Shown one piece after another: positions 18,432 through 26,877 of a stretch of DNA of 64,000 nucleotides; the first letter of the stretch is position 1, and every line of letters starts with the position of its first letter. The notes under the pieces were generated by a model. That model was not told the origin of the DNA. It did no database searches and worked only from the letters and a program-made list of their open reading frames with translations. The stretch is from an uncultured Bacteroidales bacterium (lineage in GTDB: Bacteria; Bacteroidota; Bacteroidia; Bacteroidales; Muribaculaceae). The position numbers were made by a program, and so were the translations under genes. The stretch lies in assembly GCA_902781045.1 (NCBI GenBank), contig CACZHT010000008.1:1-64000 (forward strand), in the 5' to 3' direction.

Positions 18432-18464
18432 TGACCTCGCCCCCTGTTGAGGGGGAACGAGGCA
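18432..18464 (-). terminator. Hairpin between the Cys-rich and acidic genes
   Basis: CCTCg CCCCCT, loop GTTG, AGGGGG aa cGAGG form a G/C-rich stem in the 73-base gap upstream of the 196-aa gene. No T-run follows on the minus strand, so termination is tentative. Confidence 0.4.
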
Positions 18465-18488
18465 TGGTTAGTAATTGATCTATAGTAC

Positions 18489-18767
18489 TTAAGCCCTTCG
18501 TTTTCTTGCTTGAATTAAATTGTATGTTTCAACTACCCTCTGGATCTTTCGGTCAAGCCATCGGCCTAATCTTTCGGACTCAAGACTAGTCACATGATAG
18601 CCGCCACACAATTGGCAATAGTAGACTCTCGAAAGCTTTATCCCTGTTTCTGCCAAAATTTCATCACCATTAAACTTGATGAAGTTCTCTGCTTTCTTTT
18701 GAGTGCAAAACAACATCTTTGCTCTACCGCAAGCAAGGCAGAAGAATCTGTTTTTGATAGGTCTCAT
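18489..18767 (-). CDS. Small zinc-ribbon-like protein (92 aa)
   Basis: The frame is open back to 18908, but the ATG at 18767 (MRPIKNRFFCLACG) follows the A/T-rich leader AGCACTATAACA and leaves a compact protein, so it is preferred. Two Cys pairs, CLAC near residue 10 and CQLC (within YYCQLCGGYHVTS) in the middle, form a probable zinc ribbon; the C-terminal third is helical and basic (RWLDRKIQRVVETY). It could bind nucleic acid. It overlaps no neighbour when the short start is used; the long frame would overlap the WG-repeat-like gene. Confidence 0.6.
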   Translation of the reverse strand: MRPIKNRFFCLACGRAKMLFCTQKKAENFIKFNGDEILAETGIKLSRVYYCQLCGGYHVTSLESERLGRWLDRKIQRVVETYNLIQARKRRA

Positions 18768-18882
18768 TGTTATAGTGCTTATTAAAGTTAATAAAAAGGA
18801 AACGTGAGTCCGACTTGCTCTCAGTGAGACGTCGATGTGTGTAGCCGAACCCACGTTCAGATTAGATTTAGGGTTTGTGAGG

Positions 18883-19623
18883 TTAAAAGCTGTATTCATC
18901 GTAGTCATAGACGATGTCGATGTCGTTATCGGGCAGTTCGAGTCGGTCGGCCTCCTCCATGCTGTAGAACTTGCCGTTCTGGTCGACGCGTCCCTTCACG
19001 CCGTTGAGGGTAAAGGTGACATACTCACCGGGTGCTATATCAATGTCGTCATACTCGGGCGCGACAACCTGCATTGTAACCATTTCGATGACTCCCTTCT
19101 TACCATCGCGTTCGATGACCATACAACTGCCAAACGGCTCGTAATAATTTGTGAGGATGTTGTCGACCAGCACTGTGCCGTCGCGGGCGATGATGCCGAT
19201 GTGCTTATCACCCTCGAGCCACACGGCATAGAATGGTGTGTAATTGATGGGAACAGCATACTCGTAGTCAAACTTTGTGAATTCCTGGCCCGAGCCATCG
19301 GCGGCGACAATGCCACACTTGCCATTGCGCATCATCACATGTGGCGCATGGGGTCTGCCCATGTAGTGCTCAACGTAGCAGGCACCGTCGTAGAGAGCCG
19401 GGACCAGGATGTTGCCGGCAACGTCCTTCACACCCACCTTGCCCGTGGCGGGGTCAGTGAACTCGTAGTTATACCAGTCGTAGTTCTCCTCCATGTCGGC
19501 ATACTCCTCGTTCAAGGTGGCCAGTTGGTCACTGTTGAGTTCAATCATGTCGATCTTAAGCATCTCGTTGTAGCGTTGTGCCATTTCGGCAGTCGCGCGG
19601 GGAAGTGAATTGTTTGTTGCCAT
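18883..19623 (-). CDS. WG-repeat-like protein (246 aa)
   Basis: First gene of the minus-strand block. It contains degenerate WG (KWG) repeats, strands of the form GKxGVxDxxGxxLxPxxYD: GKVGVKDVAGNILVPALYD, GKCGIVAADGSGQEFTKFDY, HIGIIARDGTVLVDN, KKGVIEMVTMQVVAPEYDD and VKGRVDQNGKF. Such proteins adopt beta-propeller or solenoid folds and often mediate protein contacts. No signal peptide is seen, so it should be cytosolic. The very acidic C-terminus (DIDIVYDYDEYSF) ends at the 20-bp repeat. Function is not known. Confidence 0.65.
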   Translation of the reverse strand: MATNNSLPRATAEMAQRYNEMLKIDMIELNSDQLATLNEEYADMEENYDWYNYEFTDPATGKVGVKDVAGNILVPALYDGACYVEHYMGRPHAPHVMMRNGKCGIVAADGSGQEFTKFDYEYAVPINYTPFYAVWLEGDKHIGIIARDGTVLVDNILTNYYEPFGSCMVIERDGKKGVIEMVTMQVVAPEYDDIDIAPGEYVTFTLNGVKGRVDQNGKFYSMEEADRLELPDNDIDIVYDYDEYSF

Positions 19624-20025
19624 TTTAATTTATTAAAAAGATAAAACTTAATTGCGGCTTGAATCGCACCGCATATAACCCATAGCAAGTACCATGCCAA
19701 AGCGTGTAATAACTGGCTGTATATCAGCTTTTTATACCTATACAAGTTTTGGCAGTATTTCTTAATCTGCTCATTTTTAGGCAGTTCGTGGAACGCTGAA
19801 TTTTGGCCCTATTTCGGCTTTGTTAGGGATAATTGGACTCGAGTTGTCAGTCATGCACTCGTCTGTGGCAGTTGTGGAGTTTTGCGAAAAAGGTGTCACC
19901 TTGTCATATAACTGCCAATATGGCGGTTCTTTGCTTATAATATAAGGTTTGCGCAATTTTTGCAGTTAGTTATCTGCTACCCACTTGAAAGAGTGGCAGA
20001 TTATAGACAATAAACAAATACGCGT
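19624..20025. promoter_or_regulatory. 402-base divergent intergenic region with repeated GCAGTT words
   Basis: No gene seen. The word GCAGTT occurs at 19781, 19868 and 19962 and inverted (AACTGC) at 19910; the last sits in a small hairpin AACTGCC/GGCGGTT (19910-19928). AAGGTGTCACCTT at about 19890-19902 is nearly palindromic. These may be regulator-binding sites for the divergent genes, but no clean TAnnTTTG promoter is visible. Confidence 0.35.
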
Positions 20026-22251
20026 ATGTTTACCATCAAACTCTCAGAACTCCTAGCCCATAAAGAAGGCATCGGCCAGCGCGTGGCGCAGCGGCTGGGC
20101 ACGATGCACTACTTCCTGAACCGTCACCAACCAGAGCAGTATCGGACGTTTCTCAGCCAATTAGCGCAATATGAAGATACCGAGCAAGTCGAATCGGCAA
20201 TGCGGCAATACTTGCGCAGACAGCAATTGCACCGTCGCAGCACCATGAGCATGATGGTGAAAGTGTGCAGTCACACCCCCACTCGCCGCAACGACACCAG
20301 AGGCAACTATGTGATTGAGGGCATCGTTGACGCTAATGCCAACACCGGCATCCAGCTCAACCTGGGCCGATGGGTCGCGCATGTGCTTTATATCATTATG
20401 CTGGGATTCACCAAGGAAGGGCTGCCATGGAAGGCCAACTATCTTGATCCTAATAATGAACAGAAAGAAATACATAAAGAACAAATAAAGTCTCTGATTA
20501 ACCTCATCTATGGCGCCGACCACGATGTGAATGATTTCATCAAGACAATCAAAGCATACTCAATAACAACGCACATCAGAGATGCCGTCAGACAAGAGCT
20601 GACGAATGCCGGCAAAGAGAGTTTGCTCTATTGGTTCGCGCCTCATGATTTGGGCTGCCGACGGTTTGTCATTCCCATGGCTCCCAGCGCCATCATTATG
20701 CCTACCGAGCTGAGATGCTTGTTCAGGCATTGGTGCCAGAAAATCAAGCACGCGCAAATGGCAAACGCACAACCTTATGACATCGAAGACCTGCCCAATG
20801 CTGAAGAGGTAGTGAGCGAGGTGATGGCCAGCTTTGACAATGTGCCGACCGATCTTGGTGCCACACCCAGTATTGCACATCAGGATGAAGGGCTTGTCAG
20901 TCTAGATGAATGCGCGCGATGGATTGAGAGACAATATAACACCGACGACCCCAGAGCAATCAATGCACTGGCATTGATCTACGAGCACAGGGCGCAGGCA
21001 GCGGTTGAGGGTGCCGATGCCTTGACGCGGGGTAATGCTCAAGCAGCATTCGACTTGTGGCAACGCCTGGCCGACATGGGCGACCGGCAAGGGCAGTTCC
21101 GCCTCGCCACCTATTACCTGATGGGAAAGTGTGTCGAGCAGGATTTCGACATGGCTCTGATGTGGCTCAAAAAGGCGGTCGATCAAGGGCATGCTGATGC
21201 TACTTGGCTCTGCGGTAAGTGTTGCCAATATGGACTGGCAACAGCACAGGACTTGGGCAAGGCTTTTGAACTTTATCAGCAGGCCGCACAACTTGGGGCG
21301 GCGGGAGCGGCACGCGACGCAGCCAACTGCCTGATGCTAGGCATCGGCACTGACTGTGATGTGCTGAAGGCTTATGAATACCTGATGATTGCCGCCGATA
21401 AGGATCCTATTGCCCAAGAATTCTGCAAAGAGTTGATGGGCAGTGACTGGCAACGCCCTCTGCCCGAAAATCGCGTCGACGACATGGTCAAGCTATACCA
21501 TGCAACCGACTGGCAAACATTGAGGCACCACTTCGACCCCGAGACGCAGGTTGGTGAGCGAGAACTCATGGAGTTGATGTATAACTTCCGCCGCCTTGGT
21601 TCAAACTACAAGCAAGAACGAGTGCTCGACCTGCTCGACCGATTTCATTATATTGTGGGCGACCGGCACTGGATTGATCATGTCAACGAGGCCCTGCATC
21701 TGGGTTTAACCAGCAGAGAACCGCATGTAGTCGAGCTGCGCAAATGCAACAACAACGACGAGCTGTCCTATGACGCCACTCTGCACTTGTCCAATGGCGA
21801 CAGCATTAAGTTGACCTCGTTGTTCAACAGACCCAATGCGTTGATTACCTATCTGATCGTAGTGGCGTTCAGCGCTCGCTATAAGGACGGATTCACCCAG
21901 TCATATGCCGAAGAACACGCCGGCAAATGCCGTGCGTTGTGGGCAGCATTTGACCGTCAGCAGGGAAATGACACCGACCGTCTGGTCAAAGAATATCTGC
22001 TAAACTACATTGCCGGCATTTCAGCCGACCGGATGAATAGAAACTACGCCACAAACCTCGCAGCCGTGAACCATAGCCTTGCCAAGAGGCTGGGGAAAGC
22101 TGAAGCCAGATACTTCCAAGTGCCAGACCGAGTGGGCGATGATGGGCTGCATTATCGCCGCATCCCCGAAGGCACCGAGATCATTCTGCCACGGGAGATT
22201 GAGGATATCTTGAATGGCACCGAGCAGAATAGAGGACAACTTTCCGAATAG
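20026..22251 (+). CDS. Sel1-repeat protein (741 aa)
   Basis: Cytosolic repeat protein. Residues ~290-470 contain Sel1-like TPRs: AFDLWQRLADMGDRQGQFRLA, ALMWLKKAVDQGHADATWLCG, AFELYQQAAQLGAAGAARDA, AYEYLMIAADKD. Such solenoids are scaffolds for protein partners. The N-terminal ~280 residues are mixed and unassigned, with a helix-rich region and a His-rich stretch; the C-terminal ~150 residues may hold a small DNA-binding-like helical domain but no motif is clear. It precedes an AAA+ ATPase and an AddAB-like pair on the same strand; a hairpin and a separate promoter lie between it and the ATPase gene, so co-regulation is uncertain. Confidence 0.7.
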   Translation: MFTIKLSELLAHKEGIGQRVAQRLGTMHYFLNRHQPEQYRTFLSQLAQYEDTEQVESAMRQYLRRQQLHRRSTMSMMVKVCSHTPTRRNDTRGNYVIEGIVDANANTGIQLNLGRWVAHVLYIIMLGFTKEGLPWKANYLDPNNEQKEIHKEQIKSLINLIYGADHDVNDFIKTIKAYSITTHIRDAVRQELTNAGKESLLYWFAPHDLGCRRFVIPMAPSAIIMPTELRCLFRHWCQKIKHAQMANAQPYDIEDLPNAEEVVSEVMASFDNVPTDLGATPSIAHQDEGLVSLDECARWIERQYNTDDPRAINALALIYEHRAQAAVEGADALTRGNAQAAFDLWQRLADMGDRQGQFRLATYYLMGKCVEQDFDMALMWLKKAVDQGHADATWLCGKCCQYGLATAQDLGKAFELYQQAAQLGAAGAARDAANCLMLGIGTDCDVLKAYEYLMIAADKDPIAQEFCKELMGSDWQRPLPENRVDDMVKLYHATDWQTLRHHFDPETQVGERELMELMYNFRRLGSNYKQERVLDLLDRFHYIVGDRHWIDHVNEALHLGLTSREPHVVELRKCNNNDELSYDATLHLSNGDSIKLTSLFNRPNALITYLIVVAFSARYKDGFTQSYAEEHAGKCRALWAAFDRQQGNDTDRLVKEYLLNYIAGISADRMNRNYATNLAAVNHSLAKRLGKAEARYFQVPDRVGDDGLHYRRIPEGTEIILPREIEDILNGTEQNRGQLSE

Positions 22252-22312
22252 CAGTCAGGCTGAGTGGCTGCCGGTGGCCGCTTGCTGAGGCCTAGAAACT
22301 GGAAACCAGAAT

Positions 22313-22353
22313 AATAGGGCAGGTTGTATTATACCCATACAACTTGCCCTATT
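22313..22353 (+). terminator. Long hairpin after the Sel1-repeat gene
   Basis: AATAGGGCAgGTTGTAT and ATACAACtTGCCCTATT form a stem of 16 pairs with one mismatch around a short loop. It starts about 60 bases after the stop codon. Flanking U-runs are weak, so it may work in either direction. Confidence 0.75.
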
Positions 22354-22378
22354 GGCTTTCTATGTGAAAAAAAGCATG

Positions 22379-22386
22379 TAATTTTG
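22379..22386 (+). promoter_or_regulatory. -7 element upstream of the AAA+ ATPase gene
   Basis: TAATTTTG matches TAnnTTTG, 38 bases before the ATG at 22424. No clear -33 box at the normal spacing. Confidence 0.45.
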
Positions 22387-22423
22387 TCGCCGAAAAATGA
22401 TTTAATAACATCTAAAATGCACG

Positions 22424-24115
22424 ATGATGAGAAAAATAAGACACAATCGACAGCTCTTTGACATGCCTGACGACTCACCCGTTGAGGTAAAGACCGAGTT
22501 TGACTCAATCATGGATGCCATTGTCCATATCAACAATTTGGCCATGGCTGAGGGTTTGTCTGCGCTCAGACAAGGGTGTCAAGCCATTAATTACCTGGCA
22601 CAGCGTCAGGGCATCACATATGACCAAGCCATGATGCTCGCCTTACTGGTCGAGGAATGCTCTGGTTCGAATCGCCAGGACCTTTCAGATCTTGCCAAGA
22701 CGCTGCATTGCACCAATGTCGAGGTGATGCTCTACAAGCCTGCAGTTGATGAGTTGGTGCAGCAAGGCCTTATCCGCGAGAGCCGATGGCATGATGCAAG
22801 TATTTCCTACACCTTGCCAGCTGATTTGATGGATTCGATTGCTGCAGACAAACCCTATGAGCGGCCATCGTGCGTGTGCAAGGACGGCTTGGAGTTCTTT
22901 GCCCAAGTTTTCCGCATCACTCACGAACGTCATAACCAAGATATGTCGACCAAGTTGGTTCTTAGTGAGTTGCAACGACTTGTCGATGCTAATCCGCACC
23001 TCGAATACGTCAAAGCACTTGTCCAACTGGAGTTGAGCCCCGAAGACCGAATGATGGTGATGCACATGTGCCGGCATCTGGTGCTGGGCCATGTGCGAGA
23101 CATCCCAATGAATCACCTGCAGTTTCTAATCGATGACGAGATGCAAGAGTGTGTCTTTGCACGCATGATGGCAGAGGGTGAGCATGCGCTCATCACCAGT
23201 GGGCTTGTTGCCCCGACCTGCGACAACGGCATGGATAGCAGAGATTCGTTCCGCCTGACCGACAGTGCCATACACCGACTGCTGGGAGACTTCAAGGTCA
23301 ACGAACGACGCATCAGCGAGGTCATCGCTAGCAGCGACATCATCGCCAAACCGCTGTTTTTCAGCGATGATGTGCAGCGACAGATTGACAACCTCTCGGA
23401 CCTGGTCGATGAGCAACATTTTGTCGAAATCTGTGAGCGGCTCAAAGAGAAAGGCCTGCGACAAGGATTTGCTTGCCTGTTCTATGGAGCACCAGGCACA
23501 GGCAAGACCGAGACGGCATTGCAATTGGCTCGTGCCACGGGGCGCGACATCATGCGGGTCGACTTCGCCAGGCTCAAGAGCAAATGGGTGGGCGACAGCG
23601 AGAAGAATGTCAAGGCAGTGTTTGACACCTATCGCTCGGTCTGTGCGCAGAGTGAGCGAGTGCCCATCCTGCTGTTTAACGAGGCCGATGCCATCATCGG
23701 CAAGCGTACCGAGCACATCGAACACGCTGTGGACAAGATGGAGAACTCGCTGCAGAACATCATCCTGCAAGAGATGGAGTCGCTGGAGGGCATCATGATT
23801 GCCACGACCAACCTGGAGCAGAACATGGACGGGGCGTTCGAGCGGCGCTTCATTTACAAGGTGCGCTTCGAGAAGCCTGGCCCAGAGGAGCGCTGCCACA
23901 TCTGGCGGTCGATGTTGCCACAACTCAGCGATCACGAAGCGCTCGCACTGGCTGCACAGTATGACTTCAGCGGTGGTCAGATTGAGAACATTGCCCGCAA
24001 GTGCAACATCGACAGTGTGCTCTATGGCGACCAGGTGATTACCCCCGCCCGCATCGGCACCTATTGTGCCGACGAGACCCTCCAGCGTTCAGCCGCCCGG
24101 CTTGGATTCGTCTGA
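22424..24115 (+). CDS. AAA+ ATPase (ARC/FtsH-like), 563 aa
   Basis: A cytosolic ATPase with a C-terminal AAA+ module: Walker A GAPGTGKT at 355-362, a KSKWVGDSEKNV pore-loop-like segment near 395, Walker B ILLFNEADAI with N419-E420 (Asn in place of the usual Asp), sensor-1 IATTNLEQN and an arginine finger candidate in AFERRF. The N-terminal ~330 residues are helical, with a winged-helix-like stretch (DLSDLAKTLHCTNVEVM). Family members act as unfoldases or remodellers. The gene has its own promoter and lies 89 bases before the AddAB-like pair. Confidence 0.85.
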   Translation: MMRKIRHNRQLFDMPDDSPVEVKTEFDSIMDAIVHINNLAMAEGLSALRQGCQAINYLAQRQGITYDQAMMLALLVEECSGSNRQDLSDLAKTLHCTNVEVMLYKPAVDELVQQGLIRESRWHDASISYTLPADLMDSIAADKPYERPSCVCKDGLEFFAQVFRITHERHNQDMSTKLVLSELQRLVDANPHLEYVKALVQLELSPEDRMMVMHMCRHLVLGHVRDIPMNHLQFLIDDEMQECVFARMMAEGEHALITSGLVAPTCDNGMDSRDSFRLTDSAIHRLLGDFKVNERRISEVIASSDIIAKPLFFSDDVQRQIDNLSDLVDEQHFVEICERLKEKGLRQGFACLFYGAPGTGKTETALQLARATGRDIMRVDFARLKSKWVGDSEKNVKAVFDTYRSVCAQSERVPILLFNEADAIIGKRTEHIEHAVDKMENSLQNIILQEMESLEGIMIATTNLEQNMDGAFERRFIYKVRFEKPGPEERCHIWRSMLPQLSDHEALALAAQYDFSGGQIENIARKCNIDSVLYGDQVITPARIGTYCADETLQRSAARLGFV

Positions 24116-24174
24116 TCAGGGCAGGTTTGGCACAATTCAAACCACAACAATTGGTAATTATGAGAATTTATCAG

Positions 24175-24182
24175 TAACTTTG
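24175..24182 (+). promoter_or_regulatory. Promoter of the AddAB-like operon
   Basis: TAACTTTG matches TAnnTTTG; TTGG at 24151-24154 lies 20 bases upstream, near the -33 position. The start codon at 24205 would follow a short leader of roughly 20 nt. Confidence 0.6.
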
Positions 24183-24204
24183 TCTCCTATTAATAATCGT
24201 AAAG

Positions 24205-26877
24205 ATGAACATCTATTATTCCCCCTACTTTGACTCGCACAGTCATCTGGACTGCGAGGCACGCGGCAAGGCCATGCTGGGTACGCTGGTGTGTGGCAAC
24301 ATGCAGTTGCTCGACCAGTTAGAATTGCGCTGTGGCATCGTTGCACCCCAACAGACCGAGCCAGAGCGTCTCGTCGACTATCATCGGGCACTGGCGCAGG
24401 TGGCCGACCAGACCATCTTCAAGAACTCGTTTGCCATCGATCCCATCGGTGTCGCGCGCCAGGTGATGACGTGGTGCGACACGCTGGCGATGGCCGGCTG
24501 GACACCCGATATGCCCGATGGCGGCTCTAGCAAGCTGAAGTCGCTGTCGCTCATCGCCAGCGGGGTGCTCATCCCAGGCGCTGCTCGGCGTTGGAATGCA
24601 GTCAACGAGTATGTACAGTCGCATCGCATCCTGGCAGACACTGACACCATTCATGTGTGTGCTCCGCCTGAGGCCATTCCGGCTGTGGTGATGCGTGTGC
24701 TCGATCGATTGGGCGCACACTTCCAGTACGTCGAGCCACAACCCATGGGCGAGGGCGACTTGCAGCGCGTGCAGCGTGTGCTGCTGGGTGGAGAGGCCGA
24801 GCCTTTGCAGCACGATGGCACCTTCACCGTGCGCCACTTCAAGCGCCGCGCCACTGCCAACCAGTGGTATCTGATGGACAATCGTCACACCAGTGGGCTT
24901 ACCATCAGTGGCGACTCAGGCTTGCTCAACGACCAGGCCTATGCCATTGGATGTCCGCAGGTCGATGCAATGTCGCTACAGAGCAACCCACAAGTGCTGC
25001 AACTGTTCAAGTTGGGCTTGTCGCTGTTTGAGCGCCCGCTCAACCTGCACAATGCACTGTCCTACTTGCTCATACCGGGCCACCCTGCTGGAGGAGTGGC
25101 ACGGCAGTTGGCCAACCTGCTTGCCAGCCAGGGAGGTATCGGACAGCAGTGGCAAGACACGATTGAAAGCTACAACTTTGTTGATGACAAGGGGCGGGAC
25201 AAGCGCCAAGAGTGCCTTAACTTCATCAATCTGATGACAACCAGTCACCCGGGCGATGTCATCTTGCCCAGCGAGGTGAAAGCCTATGCGCGCAACATGG
25301 CACACTGGGCCGACAAGCAGCTGCGCAGCCCGCTAGCCACCGACCAGCGCAAGGAGCAGATGGTGGTGCTGGCTGCCTATTGCCGGGCATTGGCCGACGC
25401 ACTGAATGGTGTGAGCGACATCACTGCCGAGCAGTTGCGCCAACTGGTCAACGGCATCTACCAGCCCCATTCGTTCACCTTGAGCCATGCTACCCGCCAT
25501 GCGGCCGACACCATCGTCTCTCCACTGCAGTTGGTCGACCCGGCCCATGAACTGTATTGGCTGGGATGCGTGGGCAATGCTTTGACAACTTACCCCTACG
25601 GGTGGCTCAACGCCGCCGAGCAGCAGACGCTGGCGCAGAGCGGAATCGCCTTGCCGTCGGCAACCGAGTTTCATGCGTTGCAGCAGCGCATGCTGGCTCA
25701 TGCCCTGGCGCGGGTCACAGACAATTTGACTCTGATCACTTGGGACTATGATGGAGCTACCGCTGTCGAGCAGCACCCGGTGGTCACCGAGCTGGCCACA
25801 GCATTTGCCAAGGCGGGATGGCAGGTCGACGAACCGCAACTGCACACCACCCAGGTCAGTGTGGCACAGCTCCAGACACAGGCTAGCTATGAGGTGGGAA
25901 ATCTCTTACAGAACAAACGGCGCAATTGCGAGAGTTACAGCAGTTTGGACACATTGACTCAGCACCCGTTTGACTATGTGATGCAGTATCTGGCACGATT
26001 GTACGAGCCACAGACACAGAGCATGGCCGACCTCAACACGACCAAGGGAAATGTGGCTCACTTGGTCATCGAGCAGTGGATTAATGAACTGGATGACAAT
26101 GCCAAGGCCGCATTGACGCTGCCAGATGACCTGGACAATCGCATCGCAAAAGCCATCAGAGAGAAGGGGGCCATCATGCTCTTGCCCGAGAACCGGATTG
26201 AGCACGACAAGTTTGTGCCGTTGCTCACACGCAGCATGGCCACACTGGTCGAGGTCATCAAGAAACTACACCTCACACCAGTCGAGAGTGAGGCGCAGTT
26301 TGACTGCCAGCTGCCCGTCATAGGGCCATTCGGTGCCAAGGTCGACCTTCTGCTCAACGACCAGCAGGGGCACTATGTCATCTTTGACTTTAAGTGGTCA
26401 TTCGGCAACAGATACCAAGATGCGATGGAAAGCAACACGGCAATACAGCTCGAGCTTTACAGGCAGGCGGCCAAGCTGCACTACGGCCTGGACTACTTGC
26501 CACAAGTGGCCTACTACTTGTTGCCCAAGTGCTTACTGCTCTCAACGACCTTCCCGGAAGTGGATGATGCCATCAAGCGTGTGAAGGTTGAGGAAGAGAG
26601 GCAGTCGAACAATCTGTTTGAGGAAATCAAGAACTCGGTGCAGTACCGCCGTGGCGAACTTGACCAGGGGCATATCGAGGAGAGCGAGCTAGAAGTAATC
26701 GCAACACTCGATTATACCCAGAGTGGTCAGGACTTGGTGCCAATCAAACCCGACTACAACCAGCAGGACAGAAAAGGGTCACCCTACGTGGGAGGTGGCA
26801 AGAATTCGTGGGATGCACCCACCGACCCGCGACAAATTCCAACTACTCACTCCATCTTAAAAGGCAGACTGAAATGA
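24205..26877 (+). CDS. AddB-like PD-(D/E)XK nuclease subunit
   Basis: 890 residues. The C-terminal third holds a PD-(D/E)XK nuclease: GAKVDLLL with D714, then FDFKW with D728 and K730, followed by a helix with an ELYRQAAKLHY segment that fits the QxxxY-type motif of RecB nucleases. SLDTLTQHPFDYVMQYLARL near 577-596 resembles the AddB segment just before the nuclease. No Walker A is seen, so the helicase half is likely inactive, as in RecC-like subunits. The N-terminus (MNIYYSPYFDSHSHLD) does not look like the canonical Bacteroidales AddB as I know it. Its stop overlaps the AddA-like start by ATGA, so the two proteins should be made as a complex that processes DNA ends. Confidence 0.75.
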   Translation: MNIYYSPYFDSHSHLDCEARGKAMLGTLVCGNMQLLDQLELRCGIVAPQQTEPERLVDYHRALAQVADQTIFKNSFAIDPIGVARQVMTWCDTLAMAGWTPDMPDGGSSKLKSLSLIASGVLIPGAARRWNAVNEYVQSHRILADTDTIHVCAPPEAIPAVVMRVLDRLGAHFQYVEPQPMGEGDLQRVQRVLLGGEAEPLQHDGTFTVRHFKRRATANQWYLMDNRHTSGLTISGDSGLLNDQAYAIGCPQVDAMSLQSNPQVLQLFKLGLSLFERPLNLHNALSYLLIPGHPAGGVARQLANLLASQGGIGQQWQDTIESYNFVDDKGRDKRQECLNFINLMTTSHPGDVILPSEVKAYARNMAHWADKQLRSPLATDQRKEQMVVLAAYCRALADALNGVSDITAEQLRQLVNGIYQPHSFTLSHATRHAADTIVSPLQLVDPAHELYWLGCVGNALTTYPYGWLNAAEQQTLAQSGIALPSATEFHALQQRMLAHALARVTDNLTLITWDYDGATAVEQHPVVTELATAFAKAGWQVDEPQLHTTQVSVAQLQTQASYEVGNLLQNKRRNCESYSSLDTLTQHPFDYVMQYLARLYEPQTQSMADLNTTKGNVAHLVIEQWINELDDNAKAALTLPDDLDNRIAKAIREKGAIMLLPENRIEHDKFVPLLTRSMATLVEVIKKLHLTPVESEAQFDCQLPVIGPFGAKVDLLLNDQQGHYVIFDFKWSFGNRYQDAMESNTAIQLELYRQAAKLHYGLDYLPQVAYYLLPKCLLLSTTFPEVDDAIKRVKVEEERQSNNLFEEIKNSVQYRRGELDQGHIEESELEVIATLDYTQSGQDLVPIKPDYNQQDRKGSPYVGGGKNSWDAPTDPRQIPTTHSILKGRLK

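Larger units (their letters stand above)
17821..18883. repeat. 20-bp direct repeat pair bounding a 1-kb segment
   Basis: The 20-base word AGATTTAGGGTTTGTGAGGT occurs at 17821-17840 and again at 18864-18883. Each copy lies at the stop codon of a minus-strand gene (the 196-aa gene and the WG-repeat-like gene). The segment between holds the 196-aa gene and the small Cys-rich gene, which suggests a duplication or insertion event at the 3' end of the WG gene. Confidence 0.6.

Noticed and set aside
22655-22682. A tRNA T-arm-like string (GGTTCGAATCGCC) near 22.66 kb
   Set aside because: It lies inside the AAA+ ATPase reading frame and no acceptor, D or anticodon arm can be built around it.
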